DNA of 36,439 bases, taken from assembly GCA_003152275.1 (NCBI GenBank), contig PLZU01000054.1:5162-41600 (forward strand), written 5' to 3'. The position numbers were made by a program, and so were the translations under genes. Under the pieces are notes generated by a model, which searched no databases, was not told the DNA's origin, and worked only from the letters and a program-made list of their open reading frames with translations. Numbering within the stretch: the first letter of the stretch is position 1; each line of letters begins with the position of its first letter. Source of the stretch: Actinomycetota bacterium. GTDB taxonomy: Bacteria > Actinomycetota > Thermoleophilia > Gaiellales > Gaiellaceae. Of this stretch, positions 24,285 to 31,973 are shown piece by piece.

Positions 24285-24464
24285 CTACGGAAGCAGCTTC
24301 GTCACGTTTCCAATTGCCGCCGAGATCCCGCCAGAAAGCGCGGTGAAGGCGACGATCGCGCCGATGGTGATCACGGCGAGAACAACGCCGTACTCCGCCA
24401 TCGTCTGGCCGTCATCCTTGCGCCAGTTCTGGCGCGCGAAATCGAGCCACCAGGAAATGAACAT
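24285..24464 (-). CDS. Flp pilin 2
   Basis: A 59-aa prepilin with site DDG/QTMAEYGVVLAVIT, the full Flp motif (Gly -1, Glu +5, Tyr +6), a mature chain of 40 residues with one hydrophobic helix and the end KLLP. ATG 24464 lies just after gaggaggtgaataagcac; a GTG inside the Shine-Dalgarno region is rejected as a start. It is probably the major pilin because it has the best ribosome site and comes first in the operon. Confidence 0.9.
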   Translation of the reverse strand: MFISWWLDFARQNWRKDDGQTMAEYGVVLAVITIGAIVAFTALSGGISAAIGNVTKLLP

Positions 24465-24476
24465 GTGCTTATTCAC

Positions 24477-24788
24477 CTCCTCTCGCGTGTCCGGCCCGCC
24501 CTGTGTTCGGGCGCGCTGCTGCCGAATGAACTACGAGAGTCGTCCAACCGAATGCGTCAATCTGCGCCACGCGTGCAATCCCCCGATACATCTTTGGCGT
24601 GGCCGAGACGCCAGTTGGTCGTTGTGCGCTGATGATCGAACCGTTCCGCCTCTAGCCGAATCCCCCGCGTAGGTGATTCGAGTCTCAAATCATCCGTTCG
24701 AGTGACACCGATACGCACGACACGCCGATATGCGGGTCACAGAGTTCACGCTCGGTGTTGCGGCCACCGCTACGACAGGAGTTCCACG
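24477..24788. other. Divergent intergenic region, pilin 2 / DUF192
   Basis: 312 bases with no convincing gene. It must hold the promoters for the leftward Tad operon and the rightward DUF192 pair. The only structure seen is an imperfect 19-bp palindrome at 24674-24692 (tgattcgag t ctcaaatca, one mismatch per arm), a possible regulator site. A TTGACG at about 24555-24560 on the minus strand could be a -35 but has no good -10. Confidence 0.45.
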
Positions 24789-25154
24789 GTGGCAACGCAC
24801 GGTTCGGGCGAACGAACGCTGGTGACGGCGGACGGCACAGTCGTCTGCCCCCGTTGCCGCATCGCGAAGGACCCGTGGTCGCGGATGCGCGGCCTGCTCG
24901 GGCGCAGGCAGCTCGACGACGGCGAAGGCATCCTGTTGCGCCCCGCCTCGTCCGTGCACACCTGGTTCATGCTGTTCCCGATCGACGTGGTCTTCCTCGA
25001 CCGCGATCTCTCCGTGCTGCGCGTGGTGCCCCGGCTCCGTCCGTGGCGCGCCGTCTGGCGGCGCGGGGCCGTGGCCGTGCTGGAGCTCGCCGCCGGCGAG
25101 TGCACGGCACGCGGTGTAGGAGTCGGCGACCGCCTCGATTGGGTGACTGCGTGA
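24789..25154 (+). CDS. DUF192 family protein
   Basis: A 121-aa protein of the DUF192 fold: MRGLLGRRQLDDGEGILLRP, the strongly conserved VHTWFMLFPIDVVFLDRD, VVPRLRPWR and the end ELAAGECTARGVGVGDRL (landmarks). A CPRC pair near residue 19 may bind a metal. The function of the family is unknown. GTG 24789 was chosen because caggag lies 9 bases upstream; earlier in-frame sequence is arginine-rich noise. It is coupled by GTGA overlap to the methyltransferase-like gene and lies between pilin genes that run the other way. Confidence 0.85.
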   Translation: MATHGSGERTLVTADGTVVCPRCRIAKDPWSRMRGLLGRRQLDDGEGILLRPASSVHTWFMLFPIDVVFLDRDLSVLRVVPRLRPWRAVWRRGAVAVLELAAGECTARGVGVGDRLDWVTA

Positions 25155-25783
25155 GTGCGGTCGCCTTCGCGACGCGCCGCCCGGTGGCAACTCGCATCGC
25201 GACGTCTGCGCCTGTCGCCGTGCTGTGGCTCCTCTTTGCGGGGGCGAACTTCGAAAACTGGCGCGCAACCCATCGGCCGACCGGGCTAGGGGCGACGGCC
25301 CTCGAGCTCCTCGTCGCAACGCTCTTCGTCGTTCGCCGCTCCCCGTGGGTCGTCAGCCGTTCGCTTCGTGCCTGGGGGGCGGCTGCCATCGGCACCTTCG
25401 GGATGCTCGCCGCTCGGCCTGCCTACCACCCGATCGGGGGCCTCGGACCGCTCTACGGCGGTATGCAGGCGTTCGGGGCGCTTGTCGCCGGCGCCGCGAT
25501 TCTCTCGCTCGGCCGGTCCTTCGGCATCGTCGCCGCCAACCGCGGCATTCGGACGCGTGGTGCCTACCGGTTCGTCCGGCATCCGCTCTACAGCGCTTAC
25601 ATCCTTACCGAGACGGGCTATTTGCTCGAGAACCCGTCCTTGCGGAACTGGTGCCTCTTCGGGATCGTGATGGCGTTCCAGGCGGTACGGATCGTCGAGG
25701 AGGAGCGGACGCTCGCAGGGGATCCCGCGTATCGGGACTACTGCCTGCGGGTGCGAAGCCGCGTCGTGCCTTACGTGTTCTGA
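25151..25783 (+). CDS. ICMT/phospholipid-methyltransferase-like membrane protein
   Basis: A 210-aa integral membrane protein of the isoprenylcysteine carboxyl methyltransferase family. The C-terminal catalytic region has RGAYRFVRHPLYSAYI (the G-x-Y-x-x-x-R-H-P motif), then a helix and EEERTLAGDPAYRDYCLRV, where the E-x-x-L pattern completes the SAM site. About five helices are predicted by eye. Family members methylate membrane-bound substrates. GTG 25151 overlaps the DUF192 stop. A link to pilin or pilus methylation is only suggested by location. Confidence 0.85.
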   Translation: MSAVAFATRRPVATRIATSAPVAVLWLLFAGANFENWRATHRPTGLGATALELLVATLFVVRRSPWVVSRSLRAWGAAAIGTFGMLAARPAYHPIGGLGPLYGGMQAFGALVAGAAILSLGRSFGIVAANRGIRTRGAYRFVRHPLYSAYILTETGYLLENPSLRNWCLFGIVMAFQAVRIVEEERTLAGDPAYRDYCLRVRSRVVPYVF

Positions 25784-25790
25784 GTGACGG

Positions 25791-25970
25791 CTACGGCAGG
25801 ATCGACGTGACGCTGTCGATCGCGTTCGTGATCCCGCCGGAGAGCGCTGCGATCGCGACGAGAATCCCGAGCGTGATGACGGACAGCACGACGCCGTACT
25901 CCGCCATCGTCTGACCCTCCTCGAACCGGAATCGCGCACGGATGCTCGCGCACAAGGTTGCGAACTTCAT
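25791..25970 (-). CDS. Flp pilin 3 (isolated from the operon)
   Basis: A 59-aa prepilin: leader MKFATLCASIRARFRFEEG, site EEG/QTMAEYGVVLSVIT, mature chain of 40 residues ending SILP. Counted by hand, 28 of 40 mature residues match pilin 2. Its start has gagggggt upstream, and a small stem-loop (25984-26000) overlaps the edge of that site. It stands apart from the main operon, with the DUF192/ICMT pair between, and is convergent with ICMT (7-base gap). It probably has its own promoter in 25971-26153, so it could be expressed under other conditions. Confidence 0.88.
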   Translation of the reverse strand: MKFATLCASIRARFRFEEGQTMAEYGVVLSVITLGILVAIAALSGGITNAIDSVTSILP

Positions 25971-25983
25971 AAGGTTTTACCCC

Positions 25984-26000
25984 CTCTCGCAGGCCGAGAG
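25984..26000. promoter_or_regulatory. Stem-loop at pilin 3 ribosome site
   Basis: ctctcg (25984-25989) and cgagag (25995-26000) form a 6-bp stem with a 5-nt loop directly upstream of, and touching, the gagggggt Shine-Dalgarno of pilin 3. It may tune translation. The rest of 26001-26153 shows nothing I recognise except a loopless palindrome at 26130-26143. Confidence 0.3.
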
Positions 26001-26153
26001 CTCCCTGCCAGGGAACGGGCTGGAAGCGATGGAAACGACGGGTGCAGCACGCCTGAGCTCCTTTGCGTCCGGCGTGCCGCGCGCCAGGATCGTTTGATCC
26101 ATCATCGTCGCGATGGCGCGAACTGTCGCCCCTCGGCCGAGGGAATGTACGTC

Positions 26154-26522
26154 CTACTTGACGGTGAGCGTGCCCTTCATCCCGGCTGCAGCATGACCGG
26201 CCACGGTGCAGAGATAGGCGGCTTTGCCTTTCTTCAGCGTGACGGTGAGCTTCGCGCTCTTGCCAGGCTTGATGAGCGGCGTCTTCTTGCCACCGATCTT
26301 GAAGTCGTGCGGCAGCTTGCCCTTGTTCACGACGGTGAACGTGACCGAGCCGTGTGGGACGCTTGTCTTCGAGAGCTTGAAATGAAACTCGGTCGCCGTG
26401 ACTGTCACCGCGGTGCCGGTGGCGTGGGTGCGCGCGCCGAGCGCGGGTCCTGCGACGACGCCGACGACGGCGAGGAGTGCGGCGGCCGAGCCGAGGCGGG
26501 CCGCGAGAGAGAGCGGAAGCAT
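26154..26522 (-). CDS. Secreted cupredoxin (plastocyanin-like)
   Basis: A 122-aa exported protein with a signal peptide (MLPLSLAARLGSAAALL to GPALG) and one cupredoxin domain. All four type-1 copper ligands are visible: His in LPHDF, Cys in YLCTVAGH, the following His and Met in AGMKGT. Such proteins shuttle electrons outside the membrane. ATG 26522 follows aaaggggg. It sits next to a PQQ-type propeller gene on the same strand (107 bp apart), a plausible electron-transfer partner, though this is inference. The domain is lysine-rich. Confidence 0.88.
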   Translation of the reverse strand: MLPLSLAARLGSAAALLAVVGVVAGPALGARTHATGTAVTVTATEFHFKLSKTSVPHGSVTFTVVNKGKLPHDFKIGGKKTPLIKPGKSAKLTVTLKKGKAAYLCTVAGHAAAGMKGTLTVK

Positions 26523-26629
26523 GTGTGAGACCCCCTTTTCAGCTGGCCAGGGGCGCGCCCTTGACCCGGTTTGTGACAAGGCAACGTTCTCGACTCTTCT
26601 ACCTTAGCCTCGGGCTGAGCGCTGCGGCA

Positions 26630-28114
26630 TCAGTCGGCGTCGCGTAAGCCAAACGCAACGAGCTCCGGCAGCGGTCCTCCGGGTCGCCTGATCCCGGAAC
26701 CGACGATGAGCACGTCACCGACGACCGTCGGGCAGGCGTTCACATCCGCTCCCATGCGAGCGTGCCAGAGGAGCGCTCCGTTCCGCGCGGCGAACGCATA
26801 CACCGTTCCGTCGAGCGTGGACGTGAAGACGACATCGTTCGAGACCGTCGCACAGCCGAAGTCGGGCGACGGAAGCCGCCGTTCCCACAGTGTGCGGCCG
26901 GTCGCGGCGGCGAGTGCGACGAGCCTCCCCTTTCCGGTCGAAGGGTTGAGGGCGGCGGCCTCCTCCCGCGAGTCGGCGCTGCCCCAGCCGCAGAGGTCGA
27001 CGACCGGCACGAAGAGACGCCCGTCTGCGTAGGCCATCGGGGTCTCGACCCCGCCGAGCAAACTGGGGCAGACGGTTACGCGGCGCGGCGGCAGGAGGCC
27101 GATGTCGTTGCGATGCACGCCGACGGCGACGTTCCAGAGGCGCCGCTGCGTTTGGCGATTCCACGCGATCACGTGGCCGGCTTTGCCCGCGCCGAACACG
27201 ACGCCGGCGCCGTCGAGTGTCGCGAGGATCGGCGTCGCGTCGAAGCCGTAGTCGCGGACGTCGTGCGGGGTCACCTGGTCGTGCCACAGCAGCCGGCCCG
27301 TGCGCGCGTCGAGCACAAGCAAGGAGTCGGTGTACGGGACCGGGCCCGGAAACGCGGCGCCATTCGGCAGCTCGGGCGTTCCGCCCCACGGCGTCGGATT
27401 CGAGTTCCCGGCGTAGAGTCGGCCGCTCGAGTCGACCGAGACCGGATACCAGAGCCCGCCACCGCCGGCCCCCAACGGATGCGCCCACGGATGCTCGATC
27501 GTCACGAACTTCCAACGCACCGTGCCCGTTGCGGCGTCGAGCGCGTAGATCGTTCCACGTCCGGACGGCGTGTCGCCGATCGTGCTCAGGAAGACGAGCC
27601 CGTTCCACGCCACCGGGGCGACGTCCACGAACTGCTCACTGTCGCTTCCGAGCTGCCGCTGCCACAGCTTTCTGCCGTTGGACGCGGAGAGCGCGAACGC
27701 GTCGGAGCCGCTCTCGCCGTACACGCGCCCACCGTCCACGGCGAGCCCGTTCGGGCCGTCGTCCCGCGTGCGTAACCGCTGCGCCCAGCGCAGCGCCCCT
27801 GTTTTGCGGTCGAGTGCGAAGACGTTGCTGCGAAGGTCTTGCACGTACACCGTCGTGCCGTCGGACACCGGAGTCGAAGCAAAGACGCCCGAGAAGCTCG
27901 GCTTCGCTTTGAACGTATACCGCCAGCGCACGCGGAGCCGGGCAACGTTACGCGCGGAGATGGCCGAGCCGGCCGCGGCGCGTGTCCCTTCGAGGTTGCC
28001 GCTCGACAGGGGCCAACCGGGTGGTGCGCCGTGCCCTCCGCAGCCGCAGAGCACGCTCGCAACGAGTGTTCCGGCCGCCGTGAGGGCGATGCCCGATCCC
28101 GGTTTGGAAGTCAC
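26630..28114 (-). CDS. PQQ-type beta-propeller lipoprotein
   Basis: A 494-aa protein with an N-terminal export signal ending LCGC, a possible lipobox, then about seven PQQ-like blades, each closing on a Trp motif: GALRWAQ, GRKLWQR, GTVRWKF, GRLLWHD, RRLWNVA, GRTLWER and GALLWHA. It may be a PQQ-dependent dehydrogenase relative or a BamB-like scaffold; catalytic Asp and metal ligands cannot be assigned by eye. GTG 28114 is the start, without a clear ribosome site. Divergent from the small ORF at 28135. Confidence 0.82.
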   Translation of the reverse strand: MTSKPGSGIALTAAGTLVASVLCGCGGHGAPPGWPLSSGNLEGTRAAAGSAISARNVARLRVRWRYTFKAKPSFSGVFASTPVSDGTTVYVQDLRSNVFALDRKTGALRWAQRLRTRDDGPNGLAVDGGRVYGESGSDAFALSASNGRKLWQRQLGSDSEQFVDVAPVAWNGLVFLSTIGDTPSGRGTIYALDAATGTVRWKFVTIEHPWAHPLGAGGGGLWYPVSVDSSGRLYAGNSNPTPWGGTPELPNGAAFPGPVPYTDSLLVLDARTGRLLWHDQVTPHDVRDYGFDATPILATLDGAGVVFGAGKAGHVIAWNRQTQRRLWNVAVGVHRNDIGLLPPRRVTVCPSLLGGVETPMAYADGRLFVPVVDLCGWGSADSREEAAALNPSTGKGRLVALAAATGRTLWERRLPSPDFGCATVSNDVVFTSTLDGTVYAFAARNGALLWHARMGADVNACPTVVGDVLIVGSGIRRPGGPLPELVAFGLRDAD

Positions 28115-28119
28115 GTCGT

Positions 28120-28128
28120 TGCTACAAT
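28120..28128 (+). promoter_or_regulatory. Extended -10 promoter
   Basis: tgctacaat fits TGn-TACAAT, an extended -10 box, on the plus strand. Its end lies six bases before GTG 28135, so transcription should start at or near that codon and give a leaderless mRNA. A clear -35 is not seen. Confidence 0.55.
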
Positions 28129-28134
28129 AAAGAC

Positions 28135-28203
28135 GTGAAGTCGCGCCACTTCGCGCTCGCAGCAGTATCGGTTGTCGCTACTTCAGCAGACACCGACGGG
28201 TGA
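28135..28203 (+). CDS. 22-aa leaderless upstream ORF
   Basis: A GTG-initiated ORF (begins VKSRHFALAA, ends ADTDG) whose stop overlaps the GTG of the next gene as GTGA. It starts where the extended -10 places the transcript start. It could couple or regulate translation of the next gene, which has no Shine-Dalgarno of its own. Confidence 0.4.
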   Translation: MKSRHFALAAVSVVATSADTDG

Positions 28204-29132
28204 AGCCCGCCGCGGCGCTCGCGGCAGTCGCGCTCGTCGGCGGCTTGATTCTTGCGGCTGTCCTTCTCCGTCCAGGCGTGAGTGCGCCGGCTGCAACCGA
28301 CCTGTCGACGGTGCCCGCGTCCAAGCGTGCCGGGTTTCCGGCGCCGCCGCGAGGCGCTGTCGTCTTCAGCCGGGAGCTGGGAGGGGACGCACTCGCCCTG
28401 GGCGTCGTCGCGCAGCACAGGCAGGTTCTGCTGCAGGCGTCCGTCGTCGGCCCGCAGGGTGAGGGTGTCCCGGGTCTCTCGGTCGACTTCACCGTCCAGA
28501 GCGCTGCGAAGAAGGCAACGGCCTGCGGCGCGGGATGCTACCGAGCGACGCTCTCGACAACCGGCCGCCCGTCGAGCGTTGACGTGGACGTCAGCGGCGG
28601 CCCGGCGATGCACTGGCGCGTCGCGCTGCCGGTCACCTGGCCTCCGCGTGACGCGAGCGCGCTGCTCTCCCGGGCCGGACATGTGTGGCGCTCGCTGCGC
28701 TCGCTGAGCTTCAGCGAGACGCTCGCCTCCGACACGCGCCACCGGGTCGCGAGCACGTGGCGGCTGCAAGCGCCCGACCGGCTTTCCTACCAGGTGAAGA
28801 GCGGTTGGGCCGGCATCGTCGTCGGAGACCGCCGGTGGGACCGTTCACCGAAGGGCGGCCGCTGGGTACCGTCCGCGCAGTCGCGACTGACACAGCCGAT
28901 CCCGTTCTGGATCTCGGTCGTAGACGCCCACGTCCTCGGAACCGCGATCATGCGCGGCCGTTCCGTCTGGCTCGTCTCGTTCTTCGATCCGGGAACGCCC
29001 GCGTGGTTCAACGTTGCGCTCGACCGGCAGACGCTGCGCACGCTCGACCTACGCATGGTCACGACGGCGCACTTCATGCACGACGTCTACAGCTCGTTCA
29101 ATACGACCCCGGCGGTCTTGCCGCCTGGCTGA
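28200..29132 (+). CDS. Exported LolA-like protein with YtkA-like domain
   Basis: A 310-aa protein with one N-terminal membrane or signal segment (AAALAAVALVGGLILAAVLL), a beta domain (~60-150) with a Cys pair (ACGAGC) resembling YtkA/FixH-type folds, and a C-terminal region (~160-300) with repeated strands such as RVASTWRLQAPDRLSYQV, a pattern of LolA/LppX lipoprotein-carrier folds. It might bind a lipid or hydrophobic ligand at the surface. The assignment is by pattern only. GTG 28200 has no Shine-Dalgarno and overlaps the small ORF. A strong hairpin follows. Confidence 0.65.
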   Translation: MKPAAALAAVALVGGLILAAVLLRPGVSAPAATDLSTVPASKRAGFPAPPRGAVVFSRELGGDALALGVVAQHRQVLLQASVVGPQGEGVPGLSVDFTVQSAAKKATACGAGCYRATLSTTGRPSSVDVDVSGGPAMHWRVALPVTWPPRDASALLSRAGHVWRSLRSLSFSETLASDTRHRVASTWRLQAPDRLSYQVKSGWAGIVVGDRRWDRSPKGGRWVPSAQSRLTQPIPFWISVVDAHVLGTAIMRGRSVWLVSFFDPGTPAWFNVALDRQTLRTLDLRMVTTAHFMHDVYSSFNTTPAVLPPG

Positions 29133-29169
29133 GCCAACGGACGAAGCAGTTCCTCTCGAAGATTCTCGA

Positions 29170-29200
29170 GACGAGGGGCCCCGGCTTGGGGCCCCTCGTC
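29170..29200. terminator. Bidirectional terminator hairpin
   Basis: gacgaggggcccc (29170-29182) and ggggcccctcgtc (29188-29200) form a perfect 13-bp stem with a 5-nt loop, exactly between two convergent genes (stops at 29132 and 29211). It should terminate in both directions. T-runs are weak. Confidence 0.85.
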
Positions 29201-29210
29201 ATTGACGCTG

Positions 29211-30998
29211 CTACGGGAGCAGCGAGTTGTAGCTCGGTGGCGCCGAGTCGATCGGCACCGAGCCGGCGCCCTGGTCGTGCGGGACGCCGACAGTGACGAA
29301 GCCGGTGCACGTAGCGCCGTGGGTATCGGTCGCGGTGAAGTGCAGCCGGTAGACCCTGCCGTCGCCGAGGCCGCTTCGCTCGGCACGAACTTGGGCCGTG
29401 TTGGTGAGCGGCGAGGAGAGGAACCCGTCCGGGCTCGTGTCCCCGTCGCCGAGGCCGTTGACCAACTCGTCCTGCGTGATCCCGTCGACCACGAGGGTGG
29501 CCGAGTCGCCGATGTCCGAATCGGTAGCGCCGGACACGGTGATCGTCCACAGCTTGTGGTTCGGCGGCCAGAGCGTCGTGATGTTCGCCGTGACGCCGGA
29601 GCAGACCGGCGGCGAGTTGTTCCACGTCTTCGACGCTGTCGCCGACAAGCTTCCGTCGGTGGCCGTGATCGTGTTCGTGCCCGGGTTCGGCGGCGTGTTC
29701 GAGAACGTGAACGTCGCGTTGCCCGAACCGTCGGTCGTTCCGCTGCCGCTCGACGGCACTGCGACCGGACCGCCGGCAACCGAGAAGTTGACGGTGTCGC
29801 CGACATATGGGCCGAGACTGTCGAAGACCTGCGCGGTCACGGTATGCGACACCCCGATTGGGTTCGTGCTCGTGGCCGGGGTGAGCGTGAGCATCTTCTG
29901 CGGCACGATGACAGTGATCGTCTCGTGGCCAATGTCGATGCCGTCAGCTTTCGCGACCAGGTCGAAGGAGTACGTGCCGGCGGGCGTACCGCCGGGGACC
30001 GCAATCCCGATCGGCCCGAACGTGTACGTGCCCGGCGCGGCCACCGGCCCGAGTGCAGGCGGCAACGTGATCCAGGAGGCGTTCGCCGGGGCCGGGCTCT
30101 CGGCGGCGACCTCGAGGTGGATGTTGTTCACGGTCGCGAACGCCGCGTTGATCAGGGTGATGATGTCGGTCGCGAGACCACTGCCACCGGAGTCGACTGC
30201 CGCGCCACCCGAGAAGGCTTGCGCGGCGAGCGTTTGGTAGCAACCCAGCGACGTGCTGTTTCCAGGATCGGTCTCGTGGATCATCAGCAGCGTGCGTTCT
30301 GCCGCTGCCATCCCGGCGAGCTCGGTCGAGGTGACGAGGCCGTGGGGATCTGCCGTCGCGTCAATGCACGGGCCCAGGCCCTGGGTCGCGAGATCGCCGT
30401 GCGGCTGAGCGTCGCCGATGACGACCACGAACTTCCGCGTCCCGGTGCGCCACCCGATCGATGGATCGGTGACGCTGTTGTGGAAGACGAGGTTGTACGC
30501 TTCCGGTGCGTCGCCCCCGCCGTTCGCGGAAAGGGTGCCGAGTGCGCCCGAAACTGCGCCGGCACTCGGTGTCATCGCTTGCACGACTTGATACTCCGGG
30601 TAGTCGCCGGCGAAGACACTGCCGCCCGGATACGTGCAGCCGGCTCCACTTGTCGGCGACGTCGACGTGCAGAAGTCTTTGAACTGCACGACCGCGAAGT
30701 TGGTGTCTGGCACCGCGCCCTGGACACCGGTGACGATCGCGTTCGCCTCGCTCGTCGCGTCGTTGATGTCGCCCTGCATACTGCCCGTGGTGTCGATCGC
30801 GATCTCGACGTCCGCGCTCGGCGGCGTCGCGGGGACGTTCACCTGCTTGCCGATTTCTGACGTGCTCGTGCCTGCCCTGAGCGTGAACGTCGCGCTCGAG
30901 GGTACGAGGATTGCGCCGGTAGATGCTACGAGCACCATCGCCGTCGTTGCCGCGCCCATCACGAGCGCTACGGCGGCGCTGAAGCGCCTCTTGGTCAT
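29211..30998 (-). CDS. Extracellular VWA / Ig-like protein
   Basis: A 595-aa exported protein: signal peptide (1-30), then a von Willebrand A domain with MIDAS DTTGS at 69-73 and an insertion carrying a Cys pair (FCTSTSPTSGAGC), then bacterial Ig-like/invasin-type repeats (TVTAQVFDSLG, GSGNATFTF) and a C-terminal module with PPNHKLWTI and TDTHGATC. Such proteins act as adhesins or in cell-surface contact. ATG 30998 follows agggaggt. It is divergent from phaB with a 165-bp gap holding both promoters. No sortase or other anchor signal is seen at the C-terminus. Confidence 0.85.
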   Translation of the reverse strand: MTKRRFSAAVALVMGAATTAMVLVASTGAILVPSSATFTLRAGTSTSEIGKQVNVPATPPSADVEIAIDTTGSMQGDINDATSEANAIVTGVQGAVPDTNFAVVQFKDFCTSTSPTSGAGCTYPGGSVFAGDYPEYQVVQAMTPSAGAVSGALGTLSANGGGDAPEAYNLVFHNSVTDPSIGWRTGTRKFVVVIGDAQPHGDLATQGLGPCIDATADPHGLVTSTELAGMAAAERTLLMIHETDPGNSTSLGCYQTLAAQAFSGGAAVDSGGSGLATDIITLINAAFATVNNIHLEVAAESPAPANASWITLPPALGPVAAPGTYTFGPIGIAVPGGTPAGTYSFDLVAKADGIDIGHETITVIVPQKMLTLTPATSTNPIGVSHTVTAQVFDSLGPYVGDTVNFSVAGGPVAVPSSGSGTTDGSGNATFTFSNTPPNPGTNTITATDGSLSATASKTWNNSPPVCSGVTANITTLWPPNHKLWTITVSGATDSDIGDSATLVVDGITQDELVNGLGDGDTSPDGFLSSPLTNTAQVRAERSGLGDGRVYRLHFTATDTHGATCTGFVTVGVPHDQGAGSVPIDSAPPSYNSLLP

Positions 30999-31163
30999 AG
31001 CGTACCTCCCTGTCCTGCCGCAGGGTTTCCTGACCGGATTGGAAGGGTCCTAACGCAATTTGGGGGCCGATACAAGTGGCGGGCGCCCCTGGCGAGAGGT
31101 TGGCAATCGCGTTCGCGGGTAGAACGGACAAAACAGCCCAGCCGATCGAGAAAAGGTGACGCC

Positions 31164-31973
31164 ATGACGACTTCCTCAACGCTTTCCCGTGGCGCGCTCC
31201 GGGATGAAACCACACTTTCGGGCGTGAGCCCGACGCCGACGCTCGCCGGGCGGGTTGCACTCGTCACCGGCGGTGTTCGCGGTATCGGGCTCGCGATCAG
31301 CCGCGATTTCCTCGAACGGGGCGCAACCGTCGCGGCCGGCTACTCGCGAAACGAAGAGGCAGCGGGGGCGTTCCTCGCAGAGGCGGACCCCGACCGGGTC
31401 AGCGTTCACCAGGGCAACATCTCGAACCACGCCGACTGCGAGCGCGTGATTGAAGAGGTGATCGACCGCTACGGGCGCCTCGACATCCTCGTCAACAACG
31501 CGGGGATCACGGTCGACAAGAGCGTCCGTCGTATGACGCCGCAGGAATGGGACCACGTCATCGAGGTCAACCTCAACGGCGCCTTCTACATGTCGCGCGC
31601 GGCGCTCCAGCACATGATCGACCGCGGCTACGGCCGGATCGTGAACATCAGCTCGGTCATCGGCGAGACCGGGAACATCGGGCAAGCGAACTACGCCGCC
31701 GCGAAGGCGGGATTGTTCGGGCTCACGATGACGATGGCACTCGAAGGCGCGAGATCGGGCATCACGGTCAACTGCGTCGCACCCGGCTTCATCGCGACGG
31801 AGATGGTCGCCGCGGTCCCCGAGGAGATCCTTGCGCGGATCGTCGAGCAGATCCCTGCCGGCCGGCTTGGGACGCCGGAGGAGGTCGCGCGCGTTGTCGC
31901 CTTCCTCGTCGACCCCGACTCCTCGTACATCACCGGACAGGCCTACTCGATCAATGGAGGGCTGTACATGTGA
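31164..31973 (+). CDS. phaB: Acetoacetyl-CoA reductase (PhaB-type SDR)
   Basis: A 269-aa short-chain dehydrogenase. The cofactor site is TGGVRGIGLAI (after a ~27-residue N-terminal extension); NNAGIT and the catalytic Ser-Tyr-Lys lie in NISSVIGETGNIGQANYAAAKAG (landmark), and the end INGGLYM strongly resembles PhaB. It reduces acetoacetyl-CoA to (R)-3-hydroxybutyryl-CoA with NADPH, the monomer for PHA. AAAGGTGA precedes ATG 31164. It is coupled to phaC by a GTGA overlap. FabG activity in fatty-acid synthesis is the alternative. No phaA (thiolase) is in the window. Confidence 0.88.
   Translation: MTTSSTLSRGALRDETTLSGVSPTPTLAGRVALVTGGVRGIGLAISRDFLERGATVAAGYSRNEEAAGAFLAEADPDRVSVHQGNISNHADCERVIEEVIDRYGRLDILVNNAGITVDKSVRRMTPQEWDHVIEVNLNGAFYMSRAALQHMIDRGYGRIVNISSVIGETGNIGQANYAAAKAGLFGLTMTMALEGARSGITVNCVAPGFIATEMVAAVPEEILARIVEQIPAGRLGTPEEVARVVAFLVDPDSSYITGQAYSINGGLYM

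Noticed and set aside
26130-26143. 14-bp loopless palindrome after the cupredoxin gene
   Set aside because: With no loop it would fold poorly as a terminator, and no gene promoter lies nearby; kept only as a note.
29202-30860. 552-codon open frame antisense to the VWA/Ig protein
   Set aside because: It has shadow-type composition (Arg, Val, Asp) with no domain; the minus-strand gene has a signal peptide and MIDAS motif.
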